Shown here: positions 45,197-56,251 of the stretch, piece after piece
How positions within the stretch are numbered: position 1 is the stretch's first letter
Layout of the letters: the number at the start of each line of letters is the position of its first letter
Source of the DNA: Anaspis maculata
Taxonomy: Eukaryota; Arthropoda; Insecta; Coleoptera; Scraptiidae
DNA: 64,000 nucleotides
NCBI GenBank assembly: GCA_949128115.1
Contig: OX421968.1
Location: 3,286,001-3,350,000, forward strand
Direction: 5' to 3'
The notes under the pieces: model-generated
Seen by the model: the letters and a program-made list of their open reading frames with translations, nothing else
What the model was told of the DNA's origin: nothing
The model's database searches: none
Translations under genes and position numbers: made by a program

Positions 45197-46181
45197 TTCT
45201 AGGGGAGATTCCTCATCAAAAATGGACCAGGAAAAAATATAACTTTGATGTCCTAAAATGCTCCGTTAAAAAGTTACAGGGTGTTCAAGTTGACTTTTTA
45301 AAACTGATTTTTTGACATAAGTTTTGAACCGTTCAACCGAATTTGTTCAAATTTTGAACAAAGTTAGCTGAAATAAGTCTCCATCGAATAATAGCAACGT
45401 GTTGAAAAAAAAAGTTCAGGGGGGTAAAGAATGTGGGGGTGTCCTCGTATTTCCCCCCCTATTTTTTACACCCTCAGCTATTTTCCCAAATTGTTTCCAT
45501 TTTTGGATTCTACGTTCAATTTAGAGAAAAAAGTTACTCTTGCAAAATTTTGATTTGAGGCTTCATTTTTGAGATATCCGGGTTTGAAACTTTGAAAAAC
45601 ATCTCGAAATTGCCACTTTCAAAGGCCTAAAGATTAGAATCCAAAAAAACTCATGATTTCTCAGCAGAAATAGGTTCACTAGAATTTCTAAGTTGATAAA
45701 CCACTATCTTTTTAGAAAAACGAGAAGTTTTCAGGAAAAAAAACTGGACTCATTGAAAGAGGCGATTTCGAGATGTTTTTCAAAGTTTCAAGCCCAAATA
45801 TCTCAGAAATGAAGCCTTTTATCAAAATTTTGCAGAATGAAACTTTTTTTTCTAAATTGGACGTAGAAACCAAAAATTAGAACAATTTGAGAAAATAGCT
45901 AAAGGGATGAAAAATAGGGGGGCCAATATGAAGACAGCCCCCATTATCTACGCGCCTGATATTTCCTTTCTGAACACGTTGATGTTATTCGATAATAAAC
46001 TATTCTGGTACCCTTTGTAATAAATGTGAACAAAATCAGTTGAACAGTTCAAAAGTTATGTCAAAAAATCGATTTTGAAAAGTAAACTTGAACACCCTGT
46101 ATATTTTTAACGGAGCATATTAGGACATCAGAGTTATATTTTTTCCTGGTCCATTTTTAATGGGGACTCTCCCTTAGAAGT
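45197..46181. mobile_element. Foldback in the GAGCCC array
   Basis: CTTCTAGGGGAGATTCC and the right end (GGGGACTCTCCCTTAGAAG) are imperfect inverses, then AAAAATGGACCAGG, ATATAACT and GTTACAGGGTGTTCAAG pair with their counterparts. The arms are about 450 bp. The family relationship with 29855-30874 is clear from shared inner blocks. The target duplication was not resolved. Confidence 0.82.
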
Positions 46182-46204
46182 TAGTAACCGTAATTGCGAA
46201 ACAC

Positions 46205-46578
46205 CCTGTATATGTCCCCTTGTGTCCAAAAGTGTAGTTTAGAGCTCCAATCAGCCCCCCCATGTTTATTCACAGCCAGGTATCAGAATTCCAGCGAGCT
46301 CCTTTTTGCTTTTTTGTGTTATCCTGAGCTTCATTGGGTCCCCTTGTTTCTTCGACGAGTTTCGGAGCCTTGCTGAGCCCACATTTTTTCTGACATTTGG
46401 TGCATTAGTAAGCACGTAGGCACGTGCCTTCAGGTGATATTCGCAGTTCCATTAGACCCTCTTGTGTCCTCAATATCGTTTGAAGCCCTGCTGAGTCCTT
46501 CGCATTTTTCCGTCGCATTCGGAGCTGTATCAGGCCCCCATGTGTCGTTTGCAGCCCTGATGAGCCCATTTGTGGTTT
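46205..46578. repeat. GAGCCC array, second segment
   Basis: The array resumes after the foldback and is cut by HINE-like copy C. Units read GGAGC(T/C)..., TTGTGTCCTCAATATCG, GAAGCCCTGCTGAG. A solo CACCCTGTA end lies just before it at about 46209. Confidence 0.7.
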
Positions 46579-48596
46579 TTAGCGCATTTTCCATCTTGAT
46601 GAAAATTGCTATTGCAACCGCTTTGTCCGTCCGTCCGTCCGTTCCTCGAACTCCTCCCAAACTAGACGACCTAGCTTTTTAATTTTTTCGCTGTTACATA
46701 GCTGCCACTCCCAAAGGAAACTAGGCTATATTGGATGTCCATATTGCGCCGCCAACATAGAGAAAACCGCCCCCGATAAACTTATGAAATAACATAATAT
46801 TGCACTTTCTACCAGACCTGATGCTCTGGTGTTCTCATTTTTTGAATAATACATAGTTGCCACTTATAAACGTAAGCCAAGAAACATTCCGTCATCAATA
46901 TGCGCCGCCGACATGAAAAAACTGCTTAAAACCGCCCCCCATCACTTTAAAATGAAAAACATAAACCCGAAGACATAGCGATCTGATTCTCTCGGTATAT
47001 AAATAGCTGACTAAAAATGGGGAAGGATAGGGTACTTTTGGTTAGTCGCCGCCCCCAGATTCCGCCCCCAAACGATGAAAAGTGCAACTTTCACAAATGT
47101 TACTGATTGAGATGTTCTCTTAAACATTTAGAAACTGCCAACTCAAATTGTGCAACATTTGCTCAGCCGAACGCTGCCGCTCCCACACGCCGCCCCCAAA
47201 GTAAGAGATTAATGGAAAACATGAACCCAAAGACAAAGCGATCTAAGTTTTTCGCTATATGGATAGCTGACTAAAAATGGAAAAAAATAGGCTACTCTTG
47301 ATATGGCGCCGCCTCCAGCTTCCGCCCCCAAAAGAAAAAAGTGCAACTTTCAACAATTGTCACTGATTTAGCTGATACTGTTACCTCGAACATTCAGAAA
47401 CTTTTGACTCAAACTGTGCAAGAATTTCTTTGCCAAACTCTGCCGCTCCCACACGCCGCCCCCAGAGTGAGAGATAAATGTAAAACATGAACCTGAAGAC
47501 ATAGCGATCTAATTCTTTCACTATATTGATAGCTCACTAAAATTGGAAAAATATAGGCCACATTTGATCAGCCGCCGCCTCCAGCTGCCGCCTCCAAACA
47601 AAAAAAATGCAACTTTCACAATTTTTCACTGATTGTCATATTTCCCTTACATTTAGAAACCCCCAACTCAAACTGTGCAACAGTTACTTTGCCGAATGCT
47701 GCTGCCCCCACACGCTGCCCTCAAAATGAGAGATGGATGAAAAACATAAACCCGAAGACATAACGATCTGATTCTTTCGCTATATGGATAGCTAACTAAA
47801 AATGGGAAAGAATAGGCTACCTTTGGCATGGCGCCGCCTCCAACTTCCACCCCCAAAAGAAAAAAAGTGCAACTTTCAATAATTTCCACTGAATTACATT
47901 TTAATGTTACCTCAAACATTCAGAAACTCCCAACTCAAACTGTGGAAGAATTTCTTTGCCAAACTCTGCCGCTCCCACACGCCGCCCTCAAAGAGATGAA
48001 TGTAAAACATAACCCTGAAGACATAGCGATCAAATTGTTCCGCTATATAGATAGCTGACTAAAAATGGGGAGAGATAGGCCACTTTTGATTAGTCGCCGC
48101 CTCCATCTCCCGCCCCCAAACAAAAAAAAAACAACTTTCACAATTTTCACTGATTGTCATATTTCCTTAAACATTCAGAAACTCTATACTCAAACTGTGC
48201 AACAGTTACTTTGCCGAATGCTGCCACCCCCGCACGCTGCCCTCAAAGTAAGAGATAAATGAAAAACATAAACCCGAAGACATAGCGATCTAATTCTTTC
48301 GCTATATGGATAGCTGACTAAAAATGGGAAAGAATAGACTACTGTTGATTAGTCGCCGCTCCCAGCTCCCGCCCTCAAACAAAAAAATATATTGATGAGT
48401 GAAAGAATTTTCATTCAAATCTATTTCATTGGCAGGTCCCCATTCTGATAACACAATATCACAATGAGTTTCGAATGAAGAAAGTGGGCAAGGAATGATG
48501 TTTCTCCTTCAACCAAATTTCTTTACGTTCACAATATGCCTCTTTGAGAAAATGCGCTATTGAGACTCACGCACGTGAAGGCATACTCACTTGTTT
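46579..48596 (-). mobile_element. HINE-like element, copy C
   Basis: A complete minus-strand copy of 2018 bp with six monomers (anchors near 46976, 47238, 47503, 47763, 48027 and 48288). The inverted words TAGCGCATTTTC (46580-46591) and GAAAATGCGCTA (48548-48559) and (GTCC)4 at about 46626-46642 are intact. GAGCCC array sequence lies on both sides, so the element inserted into that array. This gives a clear outer boundary on each side. Monomer order corresponds one to one with copies A and B, so the six-unit core moves as a block. Confidence 0.82.
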
Positions 48597-48796
48597 TATT
48601 ATTGTGGCTTCAAGAACTCTACTGAGCTTCTTGTGCCTTCTCAAGTGGTTGAACTTTCGGAGCATTAGTAAGTCTTTTGTGCCTTCATGTGATATTCGTA
48701 GCCCTATTGGCCCCTTTGTGTTTTTTGTTCTTTTCGGAGCCCTTGTGGACTCCCACGTGGTGTCTTAATGTGTAGTAAGTCTCCTTCTTTCCGAAG
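48597..48796. repeat. GAGCCC array, third segment
   Basis: The array continues after copy C (TTGTGGCTTCAAGAACTC, TTGTGCCTTCATGTGATATT, GTAGCCCTATTGGCCCC) and fades out near 48796. Confidence 0.7.
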
Positions 48797-50166
48797 CCAT
48801 ATAGGCGACGAATTGTCCGCGACAAATTGTCCGTACGGCAAGCGTTGAGAATGAAAAAATTAATTAAAGTAAAATAGACCCTAGTTATTAAATAAACGGC
48901 ATCAAAACGGAGAGGAATCAAGGGACAGAAATATTAATGAGGGATTCAGTGGCGTTTGTTTATTCCACTTTCGACGAAGTCTTTGTCTTTTTGTACGTAA
49001 TTATGAACGCAATTTAGAATGGATCTTTTTGAATTTCTTCATATATTCGTGTATCACTGAACGTTGATAGCTCAAAAATGCCGATGTTTACTTTCGGAAT
49101 CCTGTTAAATAGCAAATGAGAAAATACTCAAGTTCTACACGCGAAAAATGTTATCACGATTTGCAATTTAAATAGCCTGCTGTCGGTACGACGATACGCA
49201 ATTAAAGGAGAGATATCACGTTAATATCAAATAATAATAAAACCCCTAAGAAGATAATTGCAGTGAGCATGCAAACAATGCAGTAAGGTAATTACGAAGA
49301 CCGCCTTGTTCATTTCAATTAGGGGTAGAACTTGCGGACAGGTTTATTAGAAATTTAAATTTATATTTTGTTGCGGTTGAATTTTTGTTTTGTTTTAACC
49401 GCCTAGCCGGGGTTGATATAAAATTTACAAAGTTGTGCATACTAAAACAGGCTGCGTTGCTCAACTGAATAATGCCTAATCCGGGGGCTTGAGCATATGC
49501 GATAGTTGCGAAAGGTAATTTCTAAGAGGACAAACTATATACAACAGAGCGAACCCCACCGCGCTCTTTATCTACCCACGGATATAACTGGGACATGCCC
49601 AATTACACACTCAACGAGACGAAAGTACAAAAGGTAAACAAATTAATGTGCTGAACTGGGAAAGCCGCTGGTAGGGATTTTCTCGGCACATCAGACAAAG
49701 CTCATATCAAATTTAGATAAGAGAACACCGCGAAAAACGCGAACTATATTAAAAATTTATGCCGAATTTGTCAGAGTCCCTCCACAGTAGTTTAATAAAC
49801 TTCAAACACAACAGTAGAAGATGTTAATGCTTCACATCTTTACAACGCCGCGCCCCACATCCTCAACGTATTGCTATTTCGGGGCAATCGTCTCGATTAC
49901 ATAAAAACACGTTTCAAGCCTCTTGACAAATGAGGACTAAAAGGGAAAGGACGAGGATGAACTTCATTGTGGGTTAATTAGCATTTTTCTTGTGCTAATC
50001 CTACTGGACTACTTTGCACACAGAGAAATAAATACAGTAATACACCTGCTTAAATTCGTCCGAGTTCAGCAGGCTTTGAAATTCAATTTCAACCTCGATT
50101 TCAACCCTCAACTTTCACTCATTTCTGGCTATTATTTGTTTGCATATCACAACATTGAGCAACTGA
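48797..50166. other. Non-coding, unassigned
   Basis: No gene or paired repeat was recognised. The region is AT-rich, with a few homopolymer runs and no domain-bearing open frame. Confidence 0.5.
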
Positions 50167-51665
50167 TAACTATACCATTTACAGATCGATTTCACACTCG
50201 TGAAATCCATCTTCATACTGATGAAAATAAATTATGTATTTTCTCTCTGTCGCACACTTGGTACTCAATTTCAGTCCCCTTTAGCCTTAACGAAAGCTCA
50301 TTTCACACTCATGAAATTCAATTTCAAATTTATGAACACCACTTTCGCACTTACGAAATCAGAATTCACATATATAAAAATCAATTTCATCATTATGAAA
50401 ATCATTTTCTCACTTATGAAACCCAGTTTTGTATGCAACGATACCTATTTCTATGATGATATTCAATTTGTATTTTGATTTCGACAGTCATGGAGCTCCA
50501 TAGAATATCATGCTTACAATAATTACGGTATAAACTTATGAGCCCAAGAACTGGGACCTCTCGACTCGCTTCTTGATCAGGCGGCTGGCCAGTCTTCTAT
50601 GTCCAGCTTCATGTATGATGTTACCATGAAACAATACCAATAGCGCAATAGCGCCCATATGCGACTGAAAGAGTGAGCATTATACAAATGGTCAACTGTC
50701 ACCATCTGCGCTGCCCTCTCACTTCTTTCGGATTTTCTGGCGACTGGATGAGGCACCCGAGGAGACACCCTTATATCCTGACTAGGGGAACCCAAGCATT
50801 TTGTCATTGGCTGTGGCCTTAGCCAGCACACAGCTTTTTTAAGTACTCAGTCAACGATAGTAAGTACTCATGGGTGCCTCATCCAGCCGCCTGAAAATCC
50901 GAAAGAAGTGAGAGGGCAGTGCATGGTGATTGTTAACCATTTATATAATGCTCACAGACAGACAGACAGACAGAAAAACCGGCCTCAACAAAGCACTTTC
51001 TTCGGCTGTGGTGCTATGAAAAGAGTTGAGTCAAATTTTTACAGGGAATTGTTTAAAAGTATAGTTTCATATTACCAATTTATTCAAATATAATACCTAC
51101 CTGTTTCCGAAACACCCTGGTAGCCTCTTACCAGCTGGAACGTCCAACGTCCTCAAATCCACCCGCAGAATCCGATTTTCATATACGCCACAACTCATTA
51201 GCTCATCGTATTTTTTCAGGGTATATCATACATGAACCTGGAAGACTGGCCAGCCGCCTAATCAAGAGGTCTCAGTACTCTCAGTCTTGGGCTCATGACG
51301 TGTTATACCGTAATTATTGTAAGCATGGTATTCTATGGAGCTCCATGCTGCCGAAATCAAAATGCAAATTGAATATCATCATAGGAATAAGTATCTTCAT
51401 ATTGGCCATGTCGTTGCATACAAAACTGAATTTCATAAATGAAAAATTGATTTTCATAATGATGAAATTGATTTTCATTTATGTGAATTTTGATTTCGTA
51501 AGTGCGAAAATGGTGTTCATCAGTTTGAAATTGAATTTTATAAGTGTGAAATGAGCTTTCGTTATTACCAATTCTGTTTTCATGAGGTTGAATTCTGATT
51601 TCATGAGTTATAAAAACGAATTTAGTTAGTATGAAATCTGTTTTCATTTGTAAATGGTATAGTTA
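50167..51665. mobile_element. FB-like foldback with 21-bp palindromic units
   Basis: TAACTATACCATTTACA at 50167 returns inverted at 51649-51665. Behind each end is a run of 21-bp units of the form TTCA(C/T)nnTnATGAAATnnAn, each itself an interrupted palindrome (for example TTTCACACTCATGAAA, TTTCGCACTTACGAAA). About eight units lie at 50190-50440 and a matching set at 51415-51645. The arms then continue through GGAGCTCCATAGAAT and GCGGCTGGCCAGTC to a centre near 50815. The right arm has an extra block with a (GACA)5 tract at about 50957-50973. Long terminal repeats built of short tandem units are typical of Drosophila FB and Galileo elements. That comparison is structural only. Confidence 0.85.
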
Positions 51666-52915
51666 GAAGTGTCTTTCCTAGGACAATGTAATGGCCGTTT
51701 TGCGCGATGAAGTCTAAATCAACAATAGCGTCGAGAAATGGAGCAATAATCCCCGTTTCTATAGTCATGGACGGATCGAAAATAGTGTTGCTGTTAAGAA
51801 AATGAAGCAAGGGGTTTATTCATGTACTTCCCAAGCTCGTGCCCGACTGGATGGTAACGTTGATATAGTATGACAGGAGTCTCCCATGTAATGTGTCATA
51901 TGCAGAATGATTTAATTCAGCATAAATCAGTATTTCGAACAACAGTAAACACGATTATGGATCGACAACGCATCACCTGCTAAAAATAATATACTGTCAA
52001 ATTTAAATGCAAATCTTTGAGATATCGAATATTTATCATCTGAAAAAGCTTGAAGAGAACGTGCATTACAGTGATTGCTTTCAAAATCGCGAAGTGTTGA
52101 GGCCTTTTATTAAATCATCAATTTCATAAAATCCACAACAGGTCGCCCAACCAACCACTCTGATCCCAGGAACCGTATTAAGCAAGAAAAAGAACCCGAC
52201 AGCATTTTCATTACGACCCTGCTCGTGAATTAAGCAATAAATTATGCGACAAACTTGCATTAAAATTCCATGATTTACATATGTCAAGTTTTGCGCGCGT
52301 CACACAATGTGAAGCTTTCAAAATGTGCCACCTACCACCTACACAGTGTGAACGCGTTCTGGGCAAATGCGGTTAACGAAAATCTTTCCAGTTTTGAACT
52401 CTTATTTACATCATGAAGTGTAGGTTTAATTAAAATCGATTAAGTGGTTTCTGTTTAACGAGCTTTCAAACAAGTTTGCTCCAATATTTACAACAATTAG
52501 GTTTTTTGAGCGAAGTGACACAGTTTCAAAACAAGTAAATTGCAGTGCAAACCTGTCGGCGTAATTTTTTCAACCCCGTATCGCGAAAAAGATGCACGTT
52601 TGGAACCAAGCTGTCAAAACAAGTTCAGTGCAATATTTTTGAACATTTCGAACTTCGAGAGCCTAAAACGCAGGGCTTCTAATTATATCGGCATGCTTTT
52701 TATCCGACTGGTTATGTTCTCCAGTGGGATATTGCTCTATTTCTCAATCAGCGCCTCTGAAAATTCGCCCAAATTTTGCAGAACGCGATCTCGACTCCTA
52801 ATTTGCCTGCCTAGCTAGTCCCACATATGGTTCGTATCTAAACTGACAGTCGGCCTTGATCGAAGATCTAACTTGGAGAAAATTTTGGGTGCCCCCTTTT
52901 TTTTGAGGTCACTGA
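51666..52915. other. Non-coding, unassigned
   Basis: No recognisable gene. The open frame at 52540-52818 lacks a known domain. No paired repeats were found until the MITE at 52918. Confidence 0.5.
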
Positions 52916-52917
52916 TA

Positions 52918-53037
52918 CAGTATGATCAAAAACTTTCCTCCTCTAGGTAGGCTGTGGTCTGGCCTTTGGCTGGCAAACGAGGCTGATTTTGGGCAGGCCA
53001 CAGCCTGCCGAGAGAAGGAAAGTTTTTGATCATACGG
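52918..53037. mobile_element. 120-bp hairpin MITE, copy 1
   Basis: CAGTATGATCAAAAACTTTC and the right end (GAAAGTTTTTGATCATACGG) are inverses. TA lies on each side (52916-52917, 53038-53039). The inner stem carries GTAGGCTGTGG and CCACAGCCTGCC. It is related to the MITE at 54620, with the same length, TA target and GTAGGCTGTG stem. Confidence 0.87.
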
Positions 53038-53039
53038 TA

Positions 53040-53315
53040 CTATAGATTATAGTTGTTTGACCACGGAAACGACACTTCACTAACACTAACAGTGTGTTAC
53101 GTTATAACACAGCTTTGGCAGAGCTCGAGGTAGAACTTCATTCAACATTTTCATCAACATAAAAAAAAAACATGCGAAGACCCTATAATTTCATGGTTTC
53201 CTTTGTTTTCCAACAGCAAAGATGTTTGCCAATATTTGGGAGAAGCTGCGAAGTCACTGAAAGCAAGACATCCCATAGATACATCATTAGGTATAAATAA
53301 TTATTCACTTGCATA
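53040..53315. other. Short unassigned stretch
   Basis: AT-rich, with an A10 run at about 53161. Nothing was recognised. Confidence 0.5.
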
Positions 53316-53840
53316 CAGGTGTTTCAGCGATGGTAGCAAAGTAATCAAGTGTGGGTAGATCTCGTCAAAATATTACGAAAACCTGTATGTATTATACAGT
53401 TTTGCAGAGTTCGGCACAGCAGCCCTTGAAAGTTCAATGTTTTCAGATTTTAAAAAATTTGTAACATAGGCTGGTTTGCCTAAATCATCTACTGACCTGC
53501 CAAATTTTGAGTGAATCTAATCAGTGGCGTAGAAGTTAGGGTCATCTTGAGTCAATTTTTCTTCGGATGATTCTGAATTATTTTTCCCTCTAACTCCCAC
53601 GGCAATAGTTGGATTCCTTCAAAATTTGGAAGGCAGGAGGTGGGTATTTTTTTTTATAAACCAGCCTAGCGAAATTTAGGCTAATAACATCAAAACGTTC
53701 CTAAGTTGAAAATTTTTGAAATCCGAAAAAAGTGAACTTGAAGGGCGGCTCTAACCTTGAACAATGGTAAGTGAGTTTTCGTAATATTTTGACGAGATCT
53801 ACCCAGTTGAATTTGTTGCTACCATCGCTGAAACACCCTG
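53316..53840. mobile_element. TA-flanked foldback, CAGGTGTTTCAGCG ends
   Basis: CAGGTGTTTCAGCGATGGTA and its inverse (ending GAAACACCCTG) have TA at both sides (53314-53315, 53841-53842). The arms of about 230 bp share GTAGATCTCGTCAAAATATT and CAAATTTT blocks, then TCTAACTCC-like text around the loop. It is the same family as the solo arm at 23161, and its inner blocks resemble the foldback at 13837 (GGCTGGTTTGTC, ACTGATTGGATTC-type words). Confidence 0.87.
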
Positions 53841-53842
53841 TA

Positions 53843-54617
53843 TACATAGAGTAAATATTTGCAATCAATTGCACAAGACGCGCCCGATCTGTGCAAGAAA
53901 TCATTTCGTCTGGTTTAGAATCTCCGGTGTAGTAAATTTTATTTCATCTGGAAATCAAAGCACACATACAGACGTTTATTAGCATATAATTTACCTATTG
54001 ATTGAGCCTTTGTATGTGGACTGATTCAAAGGCAATTATTCGATAAAGTCACTGAATCTGTAGTAATTTGATAGATGTGATTTACTTTGAACCGAAACGG
54101 TAAATAACTTAGTTAGTTCGGTGGTTAATGTTAATACTGAATTCCTGCTTCAACGGGAGGCTCATAATGAGACTACAAGCTTGCGAGTTGCTCAATCGCT
54201 TTTTGGCGCATTTTCTTTTCTATGCTAGGAGTTTTTTCCCACATTTTAGAAGCCTTCCACCCCAGACAGCTCTTATACTTTAGGCCTCGCCTTGGACGGT
54301 CCTCATACGTGGGCCTCCTAAGCAGAGCTCACATGCTAGATACATTATCCACAGATATAGTCATTTTTTGGTGAATTTTCAACGCGCTTCCCCCCCCCCT
54401 GAACCGCTTGAAAAAGTCTTGGAGGTTTTCTTTTTCTTTTTACCTGCATCAACTACTACTACTACTACTAGAACCAAAAGTCAGGTGGTCCTGAACATTG
54501 AATAAACTTGAAGATTGAATAATCTCGAAAATTGAATTATCTCAAAGAATAAATACCCACCCTTATAATTATTCGAATTATGGTTTCTCCTCAACATTAC
54601 TTTTTTATCCGCTACTG
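53843..54617. other. Non-coding with a (CTA)n tract
   Basis: Contains five to six CTA units at about 54452-54470. No gene was recognised. Confidence 0.5.
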
Positions 54618-54619
54618 TA

Positions 54620-54738
54620 CCATGTGATCCAAACCTTTCCGAATTGGGGTAGGCTGTGACGTGTCAAATTTCGGGATGTAACGCTGCTTTTCGCCAGGGC
54701 ACAGCCTACCCCAATTCGGAATGGTATGGATCACACGG
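54620..54738. mobile_element. 119-bp hairpin MITE, copy 2
   Basis: CCATGTGATCCAAACC and the right GGTATGGATCACACGG are imperfect inverses with TA on both sides (54618-54619, 54739-54740). The inner stem is CCGAATTGGGGTAGGCTGTG and its inverse, with few mismatches. It is a diverged relative of the MITE at 52918. Confidence 0.85.
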
Positions 54739-54740
54739 TA

Positions 54741-55330
54741 GAACACACAATGAAAAAGAAATCATTTTTTGAGATCATTAACATTTCATAGCTTGAAATT
54801 TCTTCTTTCCAAAATCTGATGTAAGATTCGGAGACCACAATAAAACATGCTATAAAATGCGATTCCTTGATTGTTTGGCACACTTTGGCTGATTCCAAGA
54901 AAAAAAAAATTAGTAACTGAAATGTTTCAGGAATATTTTCAAAAATTTCAATTTAGATCAATCAAACGCTATTCCAGATACATATTCACAAAGTCACTAT
55001 TGCAATTTTGGTGTTCTTATTGACCGTTCTAACACTCAATAACAACGTAATCTAATGAGATGCACCTAGGTACTCATTTTACTTTCGAATTTCGATGAAG
55101 CGTGGAGCATAATAATAGACAACACATCATACAACAGTAACCTTCGCTGAGCTGAAGAGTGAGACGAACGATCGTACTCAATGCGAAAGAAAGGACCGAC
55201 CGAACCTACTGCGCATTTTCCTAGTCAAATCTTGGTGGACATCTCTTTTCTAGAGTAAGGACTATAACAACGAGAATACAATGTGTGTGTTGTGAATGTG
55301 TTGAATGTGTTGAACAAACAGTGGGGGACT
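54741..55330. other. Non-coding, unassigned
   Basis: AT-rich sequence without a recognised gene or paired repeat. Confidence 0.5.
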
Positions 55331-55495
55331 TTCAATGTGGTTCTTTCTCGATAGCTTTTCCGTTTCATCCCCTTTTCCCGGAGCATCACCGCACGGAAGT
55401 AGATGCACCACTACTAATAAGGGACGCGTGAAAGAGTCCATCTGGTCCGGTGTGGATTTGAGCCCGGGACACCCACCTATGAAAGCGGACCGGAT
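55331..55495 (-). mobile_element. SINE, second copy of the 16430 family
   Basis: On the minus strand this reads GGGCTCAAATCC (a better B box than the first copy), then CCAGATGGACTCTTTCACGC, GTGCGGTGATGC and GGGATGAAACG, in the same order and spacing as 16430-16699. It lacks a poly-A tail and clear duplications, so it is truncated at the 3' side. Confidence 0.82.
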
Positions 55496-55534
55496 TGAAA
55501 AAATGATTGATTTAGGACGTATTATAGTCTCTTA

Positions 55535-55680
55535 GGGCTAAACAAGTCCAAGTTGCAACCCGCGCAGCGTGACGCAAGTAGTCACGTGATCCTTCTGTGC
55601 CAATGAGCATGCCATTATTGGATCACGTGACTACTTGCGCCACGCTGCGCGGGTTGCAACTCGGACTTGAAATTTGGCCC
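55535..55680. mobile_element. Harbinger-like hairpin MITE, TTA duplication
   Basis: A 146-bp hairpin starts GGGCTAAA and ends TTTGGCCC, flanked by TTA (55532-55534, 55681-55683). About 55 bp of each arm pair nearly perfectly (GTTGCAACCCGCGCAGCGTG, then AGTAGTCACGTGATCC). GGGC ends with a TTA target match the PIF/Harbinger superfamily and Tourist-like MITEs. The loop is only about 30 bp. The stem is far GC-richer than its surroundings. Confidence 0.9.
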
Positions 55681-56251
55681 TTAGATACGATTTCAGTTAC
55701 GGTGCGGATAACGGCAACACGCAAATCCAAACAAAAAAATTGGCGAACCACTCAGAACGGTGTGTATAATATTCTAAAATAAAATTTGCAGATTATCCAG
55801 AAATTTTTGCAAAAAAATAAAAAATGAACAACGCGTTAAATGAACACCAGCTCATGTGTCTAGAATGTTGTTGTCGCAGAAAGAGAGGAAATCTGTGTAC
55901 ACATCTGCAAGATCACAACTAAGAAACATTATGAAAAAGTGGCAAAGACAAAAATCAGCCCAAAAGGACGTTTCTTTTGATACGATTTTTTTAAACGGCG
56001 AATTTAGTATTCTTTTTCTCGCATCTTTGAAACTTTCAAATTAGCAAAATGTTCAACTTTCCTCTTCCTCCTTACACCTTACAGTGAAAGTAATTTGTGT
56101 TAATGAAATATACGGTTTTCGCGGAGGTTTCTTGTGAGGATAATTGGACATATTGACAAGTCTGTTCACGTTCACGTTCAAGTGGGATCACGGCTGCACT
56201 GTTTATAAGAGAAAACTTGACTCTTTGCGTAAAGATCTTCTCGGACAATAG

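Noticed and set aside
49992..50478. A 154-codon protein with a seven-residue repeat
   Set aside because: The period is the 21-bp palindromic DNA unit of a foldback arm. The other arm gives the same peptide on the opposite strand.
52540..52818. A 92-codon host gene
   Set aside because: No domain, no supporting exon structure and no conservation evidence are available.
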